Of a DNA stretch of 64,000 nucleotides, positions 1 to 8,418 are shown piece after piece; the stretch's first letter is position 1; the number at the start of each line of letters is the position of its first letter. Below the pieces are notes generated by a model. The model did no database searches and was not told where the DNA came from. It was given only the letters and a program-made list of their open reading frames with translations. The position numbers and the translations under genes were made by a program. The DNA is taken from the NCBI GenBank assembly GCA_001799675.1, contig MGTX01000009.1, positions 1 to 64,000 of the forward strand, given 5' to 3'. The stretch comes from Elusimicrobia bacterium GWA2_66_18. Lineage in GTDB: Bacteria > Elusimicrobiota > Elusimicrobia > UBA1565 > UBA9628.

Positions 1-7
1 TGCTCAT
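1..7 (-). CDS. Start of a leftward gene that lies outside the window
   Basis: Only the start codon and about one codon are inside the window. On the minus strand an ATG (7 to 5) is preceded by a purine-rich ribosome binding site, AGGGAGGA (18 to 11), four bases upstream of the start. Nothing can be said about the product. It could be a further member of the phosphate group, since it has the same orientation as phoU about 300 bases upstream of it. Confidence 0.4.
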
Positions 8-305
8 TATTCCTCCCTGCCGCCCCTCGGGGGCGACGCCGGGAGAATATCAAAGCACCAACGCGAAAATCAGGCCCGCTTACCGGAAGGACACAGGTTG
101 TCCACTATCTCTTAACCCACAGGTTACAACATGGAACGTGTTGCCCAGCGTCGCCAGAAGGGTCGGTTGGGGTCAGCCGGTCAGGCCTTGAGACCTTCCC
201 GGCTTGATCCTATCACCCCCTCGGCTTGGTCCGAAAAACGCATCTGACGTTGTGAAGTGGTCGAATATCACGAGGGTTCAAGTTCATGCGGCTTGTAAGC
301 GCCGC
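8..305. other. Intergenic region downstream of phoU
   Basis: About 300 bases with no convincing gene; the short frames here overlap the phoU end and look random. A perfect 6-bp inverted repeat, CGCCCC-TCG-GGGGCG (21-35), lies just upstream of the leftward start codon at position 7. It has no T-run, so it is more likely an mRNA 5' hairpin or chance in GC-rich DNA than a terminator. No clear promoter was seen. Confidence 0.4.
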
Positions 306-1010
306 TCACCCTTCTTTAAGCTTGGCGTCCGCGCCTTCCATCCCGCTGGCGGGGTGCGGATCGGCAGAGTGGCGGATGTCCTTGCCGAGCACCATAAAGA
401 TCACATCCTCGGCAATGTTCGTCGCGTGGTCGGCAATGCGCTCTAAATTGCGCGCGATCAGGATGATGCCCATACCGCGCTGTATCGCAGAGGCATCGCT
501 CTGCATCAGGTACACGAGCTCATTGAAGGTCTGGCTTTTGAGTCGGTCCTCCTCGTCGTCGCGTTTGATCACCTCACGGGCGAGGTCGACGTTGCCGCGC
601 GCGAACGCGTCAAGGGAATCCTTGAGCATGCCCACAGCGACCTGCACCATGCGCGGTATGTCTCCGAGCTTGATCTTCGGCTCCTTGCACAGGTAAACGC
701 CGGTCTCGGCGATATTCACGGCCTGGTCGCCGACGCGCTCGAGATCGGAGTTGATCTTGATGGCGGCCGCGATGAGGCGCAGGTCGCCGGCCGCAGGCTG
801 GTGCAGCGCGATGAGGCGCAGGCACACATCGTCGATCTCGATGTGGAGAGCGTTGACCTGCCGCTCCCACTCCTGCACCGCAGCAAGACGGCTCTCATCG
901 CGCTCGATGACAACCTTGACCGCGGACTGGACCATCTCCTCGCACAGACCGCCCATGCGCAACAAGCTGCCGCGCAGGTCGTCAAGATCCGCGTCGAAAT
1001 GTCGCTTCAT
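306..1010 (-). CDS. phoU: Phosphate transport regulator PhoU
   Basis: PhoU, 234 aa, normal family length, a cytoplasmic all-helical protein made of two similar three-helix halves. It transmits the state of the PstSCAB transporter to the PhoR kinase and helps silence the Pho regulon when phosphate is plentiful. The N-terminus ([12 protein letters not shown]) and the metal-cluster style motifs [14 protein letters not shown] (about residue 90) and [15 protein letters not shown] (about residue 190) are typical. The ATG overlaps the pstB stop codon (ATGA), so it is the last gene of the pst operon and probably translationally coupled to pstB. The assignment is secure. Confidence 0.97.
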   Translation of the reverse strand: MKRHFDADLDDLRGSLLRMGGLCEEMVQSAVKVVIERDESRLAAVQEWERQVNALHIEIDDVCLRLIALHQPAAGDLRLIAAAIKINSDLERVGDQAVNIAETGVYLCKEPKIKLGDIPRMVQVAVGMLKDSLDAFARGNVDLAREVIKRDDEEDRLKSQTFNELVYLMQSDASAIQRGMGIILIARNLERIADHATNIAEDVIFMVLGKDIRHSADPHPASGMEGADAKLKEG

Positions 1011-1828
1011 CCGAACCTCCCGGTAATGTAGTCCTCGGTGCGTTTGTCGGTGGGCTTAGTGAACATTTGCCGCGTCAGCCCATACTCAACCATCTCGCCC
1101 ATCAGCATGAACACGGTGTACTCCGACACGCGGGCCGCCTGCTGCATATTGTGCGTGACGATGACGACGGTGAGCTGATCCTTGATCTGGAGGAGGAGCT
1201 CCTCGATGCGCCCCGTCGCGATCGGATCGAGCGCCGAGCAAGGTTCGTCGAGGAGCAAAACGCGCGGCTCGACGGCGAGAGCGCGTGCGATGCACAAACG
1301 CTGCTGCTGGCCGCCGGAGAGACCGACGCCGGGAGCATCGAGCTTGTCCTTGACCTCGTCCCAGAGAGCGGCTCGACGCAGGCTCTTCTCCACGGTCTCA
1401 GCCAGAACGGCGTGATCACAAACGCCATTGAGGACGAGTCCCGCCGCCACATTTTGGGCGATTGTCATTGTAGGGAAGGGGTTCGGGCGCTGAAAGACCA
1501 TGCCGACCTCGCGACGCAAGAGCACTGGGTCAAGGGCGAGCGCGTTGCGGTCGCCGAGGAGGATATCCCCATCGCACGTCGCTCCGGGAATGGCCTCATG
1601 CATGCGGTTGAGGCAGCGGATCAATGTGGACTTGCCGCAACCCGAGGGGCCGATGATCGCGGTCACCGTCCTCTCGCGAACTTCAAGGTTAACGTCCTTG
1701 AGAACGGATGCAGCGCCGTAGCTGGCGCGTAGGTCTCGCACCGACATAGCGATGGGCATTGCTTTAGGAGTCGCGGAGGATTCCGCCGGCAGGGACATCG
1801 GTCTCATGTCAATCTCGGTCGCAGCCAT
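1007..1828 (-). CDS. pstB: Phosphate ABC transporter ATP-binding protein PstB
   Basis: The ATPase of the PstSCAB high-affinity phosphate importer, 273 aa. Walker A is GPSGCGKST, the ABC signature is LSGGQQQR, and Walker B ends [12 protein letters not shown]; the family-specific NRMHEAIPG stretch follows Walker A. The chosen ATG overlaps the end of pstA by 25 bases. An alternative ATG at 1807 forms an ATGA overlap with the pstA stop, matching the coupling style of this genome, and would shorten the poorly conserved N-terminus by seven residues. It lies between pstA and phoU in the same operon. Confidence 0.97.
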   Translation of the reverse strand: MAATEIDMRPMSLPAESSATPKAMPIAMSVRDLRASYGAASVLKDVNLEVRERTVTAIIGPSGCGKSTLIRCLNRMHEAIPGATCDGDILLGDRNALALDPVLLRREVGMVFQRPNPFPTMTIAQNVAAGLVLNGVCDHAVLAETVEKSLRRAALWDEVKDKLDAPGVGLSGGQQQRLCIARALAVEPRVLLLDEPCSALDPIATGRIEELLLQIKDQLTVVIVTHNMQQAARVSEYTVFMLMGEMVEYGLTRQMFTKPTDKRTEDYITGRFG

Positions 1829-2646
1829 AGTCTCGCGGTGACATTCACGACCAAGACGAAGGCCATGAGGATTAACGCGGCCGCCCAGGCCTGGTTGTGC
1901 CAGTCCTCATAGGGAGAGATCGCGTAGGTGTAGATCGTGTGGGGCAGGGTCGCGATTGGGTTGAGCCAGCCGTTGTCGGCGAAGCGGTTACCGAACGCGG
2001 TGAAGATCAGGGGCGCGGTCTCGCCCGCGACACGCGCGAGCGCGAGCAGAGCCCCGGTCATGATCCCGCGTCCGGCCGTGGGCAGGATCACGAACAAAGT
2101 GACCTTCCAGCGCGGCACGCCGAGGGCGAGCGCGGCCTCGCGGATCGTGCCGGGCACCAGGCGCAGGAATTCCTCGGTATTGCGCAGGACGATCGGAACC
2201 ATGATGAATGCGAGCGCCACCGAACCCGACAGAGCGGAGAACTTCTTCATCGGGTGCACGATCAGGGCATAGGCGAACAGCCCAACAACGATCGAGGGCA
2301 CTCCATTCATGATGTCTGCGGCGTAACGCACGGAGAAGGCATACTTGCCGCGACCGTACTCCGCAAGGTACACGCCAGCCGATACGCCGACCGGGATGCC
2401 AAGCACCCCCGCAAGACCGACGACCTTCGCCGAGCCGACGATCGCGTTCGCGATGCCGCCGCCATGCTCACCGACGGGTTTCGGCAGGTTCACAAGGAAC
2501 GACCAGCTTAAAGACGACCCGCCCTTCCAGGCGATGTAGCCGAGGATGGCGAGCAGGGTCCCGGAGGCAAGTGTGGCGCACACGGCAGTCAGCGCGAACA
2601 TCAGCGCGTTGACCTTCTTGCGGCGGGCGTAAACCAAGTCGTTCAT
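1804..2646 (-). CDS. pstA: Phosphate ABC transporter permease PstA
   Basis: Inner-membrane permease subunit of the Pst phosphate importer, 280 aa with about six predicted membrane helices. The motif pairing with the ATPase is visible around [19 protein letters not shown], followed by [19 protein letters not shown], the classic EAA loop of PstA. It starts with ATG overlapping the pstC stop (ATGA) and forms the membrane channel together with PstC. Length and context fit the family fully. Confidence 0.96.
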   Translation of the reverse strand: MNDLVYARRKKVNALMFALTAVCATLASGTLLAILGYIAWKGGSSLSWSFLVNLPKPVGEHGGGIANAIVGSAKVVGLAGVLGIPVGVSAGVYLAEYGRGKYAFSVRYAADIMNGVPSIVVGLFAYALIVHPMKKFSALSGSVALAFIMVPIVLRNTEEFLRLVPGTIREAALALGVPRWKVTLFVILPTAGRGIMTGALLALARVAGETAPLIFTAFGNRFADNGWLNPIATLPHTIYTYAISPYEDWHNQAWAAALILMAFVLVVNVTARLWLRPRLT

Positions 2647-3545
2647 TTGCGGCTCCCGAGCCGGTACAGCATCAGGCGCGCGGCACCGTTGACGACGATG
2701 GTGACGACCATCAAGGTCAGCCCGATCGCAACGAGCGCGGACAAATGCGCATCACTCGCAGCCTCGGCAAGCTCATTGGCGATTACCGCGGCCATACTGT
2801 ACCCCGGGGCGAGAAGAGAGGCGGAGATTTTGGGTGTGTTGCCGATGACCATTGTAACGGCCATCGTTTCACCAAGAGCACGGCCAAGCGAAAGGAACAC
2901 AGCGCCGACAATACCTGAGCGAGCGTAGGGCAGGCTCACCCCGCGCACGACCTCCCAGCGCGTGCCGCCGAGGGCGTACATCGCCTCCTTGAGCGGTCGC
3001 GGCACGGTGAGCAGAACCTCGCGCGTGATTGTTGTGATGTACGGCAGAACCATGAAAGCAAGGATGAGGCCGGCCGTCAGCATGCCGACGCCGTACGGTG
3101 CGCCGAGCGCGCGCATGCCAGGCACCAGAATGAAGATGCCCATGAGACCCAGGATTACGCTTGGCACCGCGGCCAGCAGCTCGATGGCGAACATAAGAAT
3201 ATCCGCGAGGCGCTTCGGCGCGAGCTCGGTCAGAAAGATGGCGGCGCCGACTCCGAGAGGAACGGCGATCAACAAGGCGAGCAGGGAAGAGACGGCGGTG
3301 CCATACAGGAACGGGAGGACGCCGAACACGTCGGAGACGGGGTCCCAGGTGGACGTCCACAGAAAGGCCAGGCCGAATGACTTCCAAGTAGAGGCGGACT
3401 CGCGCGCGAGCTGCCACGCGAGGGCCCCTGCCGCGAGCAGAATGATTCCCGCGACACCTGAGATCGTCAAACGGAAAAGGAGGTCCCCGGCTCTCTCTCT
3501 GGAACCGGGGACCCTACGGGCGCGGTCAAAGACCGCGGTGACCAT
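2643..3545 (-). CDS. pstC: Phosphate ABC transporter permease PstC
   Basis: Second permease subunit of the Pst importer, 300 aa, about six membrane helices. The EAA-type loop reads REVLLTVPRPLKEAMYALG followed by GTRWEVVRGVSLPYARSG, typical of PstC. The ATG sits two bases after the pstS stop and the end overlaps pstA by four bases, so pstS-pstC-pstA-pstB-phoU form one leftward transcription unit. Confidence 0.96.
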   Translation of the reverse strand: MVTAVFDRARRVPGSRERAGDLLFRLTISGVAGIILLAAGALAWQLARESASTWKSFGLAFLWTSTWDPVSDVFGVLPFLYGTAVSSLLALLIAVPLGVGAAIFLTELAPKRLADILMFAIELLAAVPSVILGLMGIFILVPGMRALGAPYGVGMLTAGLILAFMVLPYITTITREVLLTVPRPLKEAMYALGGTRWEVVRGVSLPYARSGIVGAVFLSLGRALGETMAVTMVIGNTPKISASLLAPGYSMAAVIANELAEAASDAHLSALVAIGLTLMVVTIVVNGAARLMLYRLGSRK

Positions 3546-3546
3546 T

Positions 3547-4554
3547 CTATTGAATACCCTCTATGGTCTTGCCGACCATAGCGTTGACGGAAGCCGGAAG
3601 CGGCGCGTAGCCGAGCGCGTTCGTCATGCCCTGGCCATCCTTAAGCATCCAGCGCAGGAAGCCCTTGAGGACTTGGCCCTTCCCCTCACCGTTCCTCTCA
3701 TAAATAAGGAGCCAGGTGAAGGTTGAGATCGGGTACGCGCCCTCACCTGCCGCGTCCGTTATGGACACGCGATAATCCTTTGGCATGGACTTTGCCGCCG
3801 CGTCTGCCGCAGCCGTGATGCTCTCAATCGAGGCTTTCACTAACTTGCCGGCCTTGTTCTGGACCGACGCGTAGAAGATATCATTCTGCTTGGCGTAGAT
3901 CAGCTCGATGTAGCCGAGAGCGTTCGGGGTCTGCTTGACAAGACCGGCGACGCCCTCGTTGCCCTTACCGCCGAGGCCGACGGGCCAGTTGACAGCGGTG
4001 TTCGTGCCGACCTTCTTCTTCCATTCCGCGCTGACCTTCGAGAGGTAGTCCACGAAGCAGTAGGTCGTGCCGGACCCGTCCGAGCGGTGCACCACAGTGA
4101 TCGCAGCATCCGGGAGCTTCACGTTTTCATTGAGCTTGGCGATCGCCGGGTCCGTCCAGCGCGTGATTTTTCCAAGGAAGATGTCTGCGAGCACGGGCCC
4201 AGAAAGCCTCAGGTCCGCAATATCCTTAAGATTGTACGCGGGCACCACGGCTCCGAGCACGGTCGGGATGTGCAGGATCTTGCCGTCCACCTTGAACTGC
4301 CGCTGGTTGGTCATCGGCCCATCGGTGGCACCGAAGTCCACCGTGCGCTCGGTGATCTGGCGGATGCCGCCGCCGGAGCCAATAGACTGGTAGTTGATCT
4401 GCAGGTCGGGCTTCACCTTGTGGTACTCGTCGAACCACTTGGAGTAGATCGGGTACGGAAAGGTGGCGCCCGCTCCGTTCAAGGTCTTCATCTGGGCCGC
4501 GGCGGGGGCCGCGAACAGAACGGCGACGGCGATAAGGTTCAGAGTGCTGTTCAT
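3547..4554 (-). CDS. pstS: Periplasmic phosphate-binding protein PstS
   Basis: Solute-binding protein of the Pst importer, 335 aa with a Sec signal peptide (about residues 1-20, ending AAPAAA/Q). The mature start LNGAGATFPYPIYSKWF and the SIGSGGGIRQI loop (around residue 60) are the phosphate-binding PstS hallmarks; VHRSDGSGTTYCFVDYL carries the Ser/Asp ligands of the second domain. It acts in the periplasm, handing phosphate to PstC/PstA. A good ribosome binding site (AAAGGAG) precedes the ATG. It is the first gene of the pst operon and is preceded by a PHO-box array. Confidence 0.97.
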   Translation of the reverse strand: MNSTLNLIAVAVLFAAPAAAQMKTLNGAGATFPYPIYSKWFDEYHKVKPDLQINYQSIGSGGGIRQITERTVDFGATDGPMTNQRQFKVDGKILHIPTVLGAVVPAYNLKDIADLRLSGPVLADIFLGKITRWTDPAIAKLNENVKLPDAAITVVHRSDGSGTTYCFVDYLSKVSAEWKKKVGTNTAVNWPVGLGGKGNEGVAGLVKQTPNALGYIELIYAKQNDIFYASVQNKAGKLVKASIESITAAADAAAKSMPKDYRVSITDAAGEGAYPISTFTWLLIYERNGEGKGQVLKGFLRWMLKDGQGMTNALGYAPLPASVNAMVGKTIEGIQ

Positions 4555-4586
4555 TGTGTTTTCTCCTTTGAAGTCATGCTAGACAT

Positions 4587-4630
4587 CCAATGTGACGAAC
4601 GCGTGACAGCTCCGTTAGGAACGCATGACA
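4587..4630 (-). promoter_or_regulatory. Tandem PHO boxes and -10 upstream of pstS
   Basis: Read on the minus strand this stretch is built of 11-bp units: TGTCATGCGTT, CCTAACGGAGC, TGTCACGCGTT, CGTCACATTGG. Units 1, 3 and 4 carry the TGTCA core of the PHO box known from PhoB-controlled promoters; unit 2 is degenerate. The last CGTCAC is followed, after exactly 10 bases, by a -10-like TAGCAT (4581-4576). That is the normal geometry for activation by PhoB, which replaces the -35 element. The same core is repeated in front of the porin gene. Confidence 0.75.
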
Positions 4631-4634
4631 TGAT

Positions 4635-5825
4635 TCAGAACTTGATCGACATGTCCACCTGAAGGCGGTTGATCGCCTTGTCGAGATTCGTCGTCGCCGT
4701 CGGCGTCACGCCGGCCACGGTCGGGAAGCTGCGGTCGAGGGCGTCGGTAACGAAACCCTTCACCTTCAGCAGCATCCAGTCGCGTGGAGCGTAGGCGATC
4801 CAGGCGATGTGGCCGACCCGGTTCGTGCCGCCGTCGCCAAAGTCCGAGTCCGCGACATCAGCCACCGTGGCGTCAATCTGCGAGTACTTCTTGAAGTAGC
4901 CGACTTCCCAGCTTCCCTTAGCCTTCGCTGCGCCCACGATGAGTCCTGCCTGGTAGCCGTCCCGACCGACCGGACCCTGGATATAGTCGTTGTGAGCCTG
5001 ACGGAAGTTCCGGATTAGCGTGGCCTGGAAGTTCAGCGGAACCTTGCCGATCCACGAGGTCAACTGGCCCGTCACTTCGCCGACTCCGAACTTTGCGGCC
5101 AAGGAGCCGTTGGCCAGGCGTCGGTTGCCATCCTGGATTGTCGTCTGTCCGAAGCTGGAGTGGTTCTCGTCGCTCCACTTGTGGTAGGCCCCGGCGATGC
5201 GCAGACGACTGTCGAGAAGAAGGGTCTTTTCGACGCCAAACTGCTGTGAGAACACCCACTGGTTCTTACCCGAGTTCGAGTCCTCATCGGCCACGGACTG
5301 CAGACCGTTGCAGAACACGGACAGGCCGGCGTCTGCAAACACCCACTCGATGCTCTCACCGAAACCTTCGGGATTGAAGTCGTCGTCCCAGACGACGTCG
5401 GAGGAGTACGTGCGCCACAGCGGGTTGATCATGCGGCCGGCGTTGAGCGCGGTCGTAGCATCGTCATGGATCGCCGGCTTCCAGCGCAGGCCGGCGAGGT
5501 CGATCCAGATTGCCTTCTGCGAGCTCAGGTTGTCGTAGCTCTGATTGGTCGAGACCTGCTCGCCGGTGCCGGAACCCAGCCGAATGATCGCGGTGAGGTT
5601 ATCAGGCAGTTCGATCTCAGAACCGAAGCGTAGACGGTAGCGCAGGCGACCGCGGTTGTTCTGCCCGGCACCGCGCTTGGCGCTGACGTCGTCGCGCAAG
5701 CGGAGGTCGCCACCAAACTTGATCGACTGCACGGCGTCCGAGAGCTTGAGCTTGTCGAGCTGCGCGGACGCTGGAACGGCCATGAGAACGAGAAGTCCCA
5801 AGAGGGCGGTATGTGTAGGTTTCAT
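4635..5825 (-). CDS. Putative outer-membrane porin (Porin_5 type)
   Basis: 396-aa exported beta-barrel protein. A signal peptide spans about residues 1-22 (HTALLGLLVLMAVPASAQ), followed by alternating hydrophobic/polar strands rich in Y, W, R and D. The strand LKFGGDLRLRDD-like start (IKFGGDLRLRDDVSAK) and the R-x-R-x-R-x-RFG segment resemble the 'putative porin' family (Porin_5), and the chain ends in aromatic Phe as outer-membrane proteins do. It lies between phoR and pstS in the same orientation and has its own PHO boxes, so it probably supplies phosphate or phosphorylated compounds to PstS. A longer in-frame extension to 6074 overlaps phoR and is rejected. Substrate is inferred from context only. 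Confidence 0.85.
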   Translation of the reverse strand: MKPTHTALLGLLVLMAVPASAQLDKLKLSDAVQSIKFGGDLRLRDDVSAKRGAGQNNRGRLRYRLRFGSEIELPDNLTAIIRLGSGTGEQVSTNQSYDNLSSQKAIWIDLAGLRWKPAIHDDATTALNAGRMINPLWRTYSSDVVWDDDFNPEGFGESIEWVFADAGLSVFCNGLQSVADEDSNSGKNQWVFSQQFGVEKTLLLDSRLRIAGAYHKWSDENHSSFGQTTIQDGNRRLANGSLAAKFGVGEVTGQLTSWIGKVPLNFQATLIRNFRQAHNDYIQGPVGRDGYQAGLIVGAAKAKGSWEVGYFKKYSQIDATVADVADSDFGDGGTNRVGHIAWIAYAPRDWMLLKVKGFVTDALDRSFPTVAGVTPTATTNLDKAINRLQVDMSIKF

Positions 5826-5831
5826 GGAGAC

Positions 5832-5898
5832 AGAGTAACGCATCCATGACAGCCAGTCCGTACTGCGGGGGTCAACTCCGCGTGACGAACGCGTGACG
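5832..5898 (-). promoter_or_regulatory. PHO boxes and promoter upstream of the porin gene
   Basis: On the minus strand two 11-bp units, CGTCACGCGTT and CGTCACGCGGA (5898-5877), match those in front of pstS. A further PHO-like element, CTGTCATGGATGCGTTAC, lies at 5852-5835. A -10-like TACTCT (5837-5832) is separated from the ATG at 5825 by six bases. An alternative sigma-70 reading is TTGACC at 5875-5870 with TGTCAT 18 bases further on. The box sits in the 76 bases between the phoR stop and the porin start. Confidence 0.65.
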
Positions 5899-5901
5899 AA
5901 G

Positions 5902-7650
5902 TTAAGCGGCACGAAGCGAGAAAAAGAAGGTGGACCCGCCGGGCTGGCGGCTCTCGACCCAGACGCGGCCGCCTTGCGCCTCGACGAGGTGCTTGACGAT
6001 CGCGAGGCCGAGACCCGTGCCGCCGGCCTCGCGCGTACGCGCCTTTTCAATGCGGTAGAAGCGCTCGAAGACACGCGTCAGATCGGTCTCAGGTATGCCC
6101 ACGCCGGTGTCGGAAACGGATACGACCACCTCAGCACCTCTCGTCTCGAGGGTAATCGCGACGCGACCGCCGGATTCGGTGTATTTGATTGCGTTATCGA
6201 TGAGATTCGCGAGGACCTGGCGCACCTGCTCGAAATCCACGAGAGCGGCCGATGGTCCGGACGATGAGAACGTCAACGTCACGCCGCGTTCTGCGGCGGC
6301 GGGAGTGAAATGACGGATCACATCCACCGCCAGCGCCCGTAGATCCGTCTGAGCGAGCTTCGGCTGGCGATGTCCCGACTCTATTGAGGAAAGATCGAGA
6401 AGATCGTCCACAAGTTTCGAGAGATGGACGGCCTGCTCCTCGATCGTCTTTACGAAGCCACGGCGGTTCTCCTTGTCATCGAGAGCTCCCTCGAGCAAGG
6501 TCTCGGCGAAGCCCTTGATCGAAGATAGCGGCGTGCGCAACTCGTGGCTGACGTTGGCGACGAAATCCCGGCGCACCTGTTCGAGACGGCGCATGCGCGT
6601 GATATCGTGGAGCACGACAAGCGCGCCGTCCGGGCACCCGTCCTGTTGCAGGGGAGCCGCATTCGCATCGAATACGAGCTCCTCTGGTGAGAACAACCGA
6701 AGTTCCCGCGCCGCCGGGAGGCTGTCGCGCAAAACCTCACCCACAAGCTCGGCAAGGCCATGATGGCGCAAACTTTCGAGGTGACCGCGGCCGCGCGCCT
6801 GCGTCGCATCGATGCCGAGCAGGCGTGATAGCGCTGGATTGACGAGCAGGACGCGGCCATCGGCGTCCACGGCGACGACGCCCTCGGCCATCTGGTCGAG
6901 CACCGCTGCGAGACGGCTCTTGTCGCGCGACAGCTCTCCGACTGTTTCCTCGACTCGGGCGGCCAGGGAGTTCAGCGTCTCGCCGAGAAGGGCACGCTCG
7001 TCGTCACCCAGAGGGCCGCGCACGCGCGCGCCGTAGTCACCCGCAACAAGCCGCTGGGCGACGGCCGCCATCTCCTCAAGCGGGCGGCCAACGGAACGCG
7101 CAAGCAGCCATGCGAGGAACAGGACCGCAGCAAAGGTCGCCAAGGCCGTCCACAACACGAACCCCCGTGCGCGGCCGGCGCGGCGAGCGACCTCGGTCAA
7201 AGGGAGAGACAAACGAATGACGCTGCGGACCCTCCCGTTCAAGCCGGTGACCGGCGCGGCGGCGTACAGGTGCTCGACGCCGAGCGTCGCCGAGCGTCGC
7301 ACGGCGCTCGCCTCGCGGCCCTCAAGTGCTTCCGCGACCTCGGGGCGGGCACGATGGTTCTCCGCATGCGAGAGGCCCACCGCGTCGAGGCTCGAATCGC
7401 CAAGCACGGTGCCATCCGGCGCGATTACCGTCGCCCGGCACTCGCACGCGGCGCTGAGAGCGCGAGCATCTAGGACCGTTGCGCGCGCGCCGAGGCGGGC
7501 TTGTATAAAAAGGGACCGAGTAAGGTCACCGACCTGCTCTCGCTTCAGGTCCTCTGTGAAGACAAGACCCATCACGCTGATCGCGGCGGCGAGCAGCGCG
7601 CCCACAGCCAGCGTCAGACGGGGAGCGAAGCGTCCCGCCTGACGACTCAT
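5902..7650 (-). CDS. phoR: Phosphate regulon sensor histidine kinase PhoR
   Basis: Membrane histidine kinase, 582 aa, partner of the adjacent PhoB. In order: first membrane helix (about 10-30), an extracytoplasmic segment, second helix (about 160-185), HAMP linker, PAS domain (about 255-350), HisKA with the phospho-acceptor His in ANVSHELRTPLSS (about 370), and an ATPase domain with N-box LIDNAIKYTESGG, G1 DTGVGIP and G2 GGTGLGLAIVKHL. PAS-containing PhoR senses Pst activity through PhoU. Its ATG overlaps the phoB stop (ATGA). The large extracytoplasmic loop (about 130 residues) contrasts with the short one in E. coli PhoR and resembles the Gram-positive type. Confidence 0.93.
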   Translation of the reverse strand: MSRQAGRFAPRLTLAVGALLAAAISVMGLVFTEDLKREQVGDLTRSLFIQARLGARATVLDARALSAACECRATVIAPDGTVLGDSSLDAVGLSHAENHRARPEVAEALEGREASAVRRSATLGVEHLYAAAPVTGLNGRVRSVIRLSLPLTEVARRAGRARGFVLWTALATFAAVLFLAWLLARSVGRPLEEMAAVAQRLVAGDYGARVRGPLGDDERALLGETLNSLAARVEETVGELSRDKSRLAAVLDQMAEGVVAVDADGRVLLVNPALSRLLGIDATQARGRGHLESLRHHGLAELVGEVLRDSLPAARELRLFSPEELVFDANAAPLQQDGCPDGALVVLHDITRMRRLEQVRRDFVANVSHELRTPLSSIKGFAETLLEGALDDKENRRGFVKTIEEQAVHLSKLVDDLLDLSSIESGHRQPKLAQTDLRALAVDVIRHFTPAAAERGVTLTFSSSGPSAALVDFEQVRQVLANLIDNAIKYTESGGRVAITLETRGAEVVVSVSDTGVGIPETDLTRVFERFYRIEKARTREAGGTGLGLAIVKHLVEAQGGRVWVESRQPGGSTFFFSLRAA

Positions 7651-8339
7651 GCGTCGACCTTGATCCGGTAGCCGACGTTCTTGACCGTGACCAAGACGGC
7701 ACCCTCGGGGCCGAGCTTTTCGCGCAGGCGCGCGACGTGTTGGTCGATCGTGCGCGTATCGACCTCCATCGAACGGTCGTAGCCCCAGACCTTCTCGAGG
7801 AGTTGGTCGCGCGTCAACGCGCGGCCGTTCGCGGATAGAAGAAGCTTAAGGAACTCAAACTCCTTCGTGGTCAAGGTAACAGCCTTGCCGCGAACGGTGA
7901 CCTCATAGCGCTCCGGATCGAGCGCGATCCCGCCGGCGCGCAGGAGGCCGCCGGGGACGCCGTCGGCAACAGGCGCCGCTCGGCGCAGCAGCGCCTTCAC
8001 GCGTGCAATGAGCTCGCGCACGCCGAAGGGCTTTGTCACGTAATCGTCAGCACCAAACTCAAGCCCGAGGACGCGGTCCATCTCTTCCTTGCGTGCCGTC
8101 AGCATGAGGACGGGGACACGGGTCTCACGGCGGATGATCTTGAGGAACTCAAAGCCGTCGAGCTTCGGCATCATCGCGTCGAGCACCACCAGGTCGGGAC
8201 GCTCCTTGCGTAGGGCGGTCAGACCTGACTCGCCGTCCGCGGCCGCCACCACGCGGTAGCCCTCCTTCTCGAGGTTATACGTGATGAGCTTCACTAAATT
8301 CCGGTCGTCTTCAACGACGAGAAGTTTTTCCTGAGCCAC
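7647..8339 (-). CDS. phoB: Phosphate regulon response regulator PhoB
   Basis: OmpR/PhoB-family response regulator, 230 aa from the GTG at 8339. Receiver domain: acidic pair VVEDD near the N-terminus, phospho-acceptor Asp in LVVLDAMMPKLDG, conserved Lys in YVTKPFG. The C-terminal winged helix contains LTTKEFEFLKLLLSANG and VDTRTIDQHVARLREKLG, the DNA-recognition part. It probably binds the PHO boxes upstream of pstS and the porin. The start was chosen because a TTGACC-18-GATCAT promoter ends six bases before it and no ribosome binding site is visible; GTG at 8345 is possible, and the TTG at 8375 lies within the -35. Confidence 0.94.
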   Translation of the reverse strand: MAQEKLLVVEDDRNLVKLITYNLEKEGYRVVAAADGESGLTALRKERPDLVVLDAMMPKLDGFEFLKIIRRETRVPVLMLTARKEEMDRVLGLEFGADDYVTKPFGVRELIARVKALLRRAAPVADGVPGGLLRAGGIALDPERYEVTVRGKAVTLTTKEFEFLKLLLSANGRALTRDQLLEKVWGYDRSMEVDTRTIDQHVARLREKLGPEGAVLVTVKNVGYRIKVDA

Positions 8340-8375
8340 GAACACATGATCCCATTTCGAGCCCGAAGGGGTCAA
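8340..8375 (-). promoter_or_regulatory. Promoter of phoB-phoR, apparently leaderless
   Basis: On the minus strand a -35 TTGACC (8375-8370), an 18-base spacer and a -10 GATCAT (8351-8346) are followed by six bases and then the GTG at 8339. Transcription would begin at or next to the start codon. No PHO box was recognised here, so autoregulation of phoB is not supported by the sequence. Confidence 0.5.
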
Positions 8376-8418
8376 CTCGCGGTCGGAAAAAGACTCATAT
8401 TTTTATAAGATTATCCAG

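Noticed and set aside
21-35. Hairpin CGCCCC-TCG-GGGGCG as an intrinsic terminator of phoU
   Set aside because: No T-run follows on either strand, and it lies nearly 300 bases beyond the phoU stop.
4635-6074. Long start (6074) for the porin gene
   Set aside because: The extra 83 codons are Ser/Arg-rich, overlap phoR and precede a perfect signal peptide start at 5825.
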